Source: Shewanella sp.
Lineage (GTDB): Bacteria > Pseudomonadota > Gammaproteobacteria > Enterobacterales > Shewanellaceae
Assembly: GCA_004195335.1 (NCBI GenBank)
Contig: SDWK01000042.1
Coordinates: forward strand, 1 to 6,101
DNA length: 6,101 bases
Direction of reading: 5' to 3'
This document shows, piece by piece, positions 5,872 through 6,101 of this stretch. Each line of letters opens with the position of its first letter. Positions within the stretch are counted from its first letter, which is position 1. The notes under the pieces are model-generated. The model was not told the origin of the DNA and did not search any database. It saw only the letters and a list, made by a program, of their open reading frames with translations. Made by a program: the position numbers and the translations under genes.

Positions 5872-6101
5872 ATGAATACACTATTGCACCCTAGTGTTGC
5901 TCCGAACGTCACGGCTGCCGTAGTCGAGGTAGGAGAAGTCTCTGTGATAAACAAGCCTGTTTTTTTGGTTAAACCTTATTTAAAGCGGATGGGGCAGGCC
6001 TCTAAATACGTTGACGTGATTGCGGGCCTGCATTACCCATGGGATCATTGTTCACATTTACATCTTGTGACTGCAGGCCCCTATATCCGCGGGCTTAAGG
6101 C
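5872..6101 (+). CDS. Unidentified open frame running off the right edge
   Basis: From ATG 5872 (MNTLLHPSVAPNVTAAVVEV) the frame stays open for 76 complete codons to the window end; the last upstream in-frame stop is TGA 5857-5859. Later segments include VSVINKPVFLVKPYLKRMGQ and YVDVIAGLHYPWDHCSHLHL. I do not recognise the family and see no signal peptide or catalytic motif. The ribosome site is weak (GGA three bases before ATG). It could be the start of a real gene, or the continuation of a frameshifted one whose earlier part lies in the other plus frame at about 5740-5891. A run of seven T at 5960-5966 is inside it. Confidence 0.35.
   Translation, partial: MNTLLHPSVAPNVTAAVVEVGEVSVINKPVFLVKPYLKRMGQASKYVDVIAGLHYPWDHCSHLHLVTAGPYIRGLK

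Noticed and set aside
5733..5954. Minus-strand 73-codon ORF after the terminator
   Set aside because: It starts with TTG, lacks a ribosome site, reaches into the terminator side and shows no family resemblance.

Overview
The window looks like ordinary chromosomal DNA from a Gram-negative proteobacterium, most likely a gammaproteobacterium. This is inferred from gene content (a LysR-type regulator divergent from a pirin gene, an isochorismatase-fold hydrolase, an NmrA-type oxidoreductase), moderate GC content and compact layout. No rRNA, tRNA, CRISPR array, insertion sequence or phage gene was recognised.

Layout from left to right. (1) The C-terminal part of a DUF1254/DUF1214 protein on the plus strand enters from the left edge and ends at 877. 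(2) The 877-985 junction holds a near-perfect stem-loop and a 12-bp tandem repeat that copies the end of the next gene, stop codon included. (3) A minus-strand pair, pirin followed by a YcaC-like cysteine hydrolase, runs from about 2469 down to 986 with a 47-bp gap and is probably one operon. (4) A LysR-family regulator at 2575-3456 is divergent from that pair across a 105-bp spacer that carries an extended -10 promoter. This is the classic arrangement for a LysR regulator controlling its neighbours. (5) A minus-strand NmrA/HSCARG-like NAD(P)-binding protein (3494-4357) converges on the regulator, and stem-loops sit on both stop codons. (6) A gap of about 380 bp holds two small palindromes and one doubtful 60-codon minus-strand ORF. 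(7) A plus-strand DsbA/YjbH-like thioredoxin-fold protein (4735-5685) has a CTWC active site, a C-terminal domain that looks like a winged helix, and a final CX6C cysteine pair. A textbook intrinsic terminator follows it. (8) From 5731 to the right edge there is little recognisable. An open frame starting at 5872 runs off the window and may be the beginning of another gene or a decayed remnant.

The genes share a loose theme of redox or small-molecule detoxification: a metal-dependent cupin (pirin), a cysteine hydrolase, an NAD(P)H-sensing SDR and a thioredoxin-fold protein. Nothing in the sequence proves a common pathway. No clearly new multi-gene system was found. The points most worth a second look are the thioredoxin-fold/winged-helix fusion, the in-frame triplication of a stop codon, the long stem-loops centred on stop codons, and the unidentified frame at the right edge.
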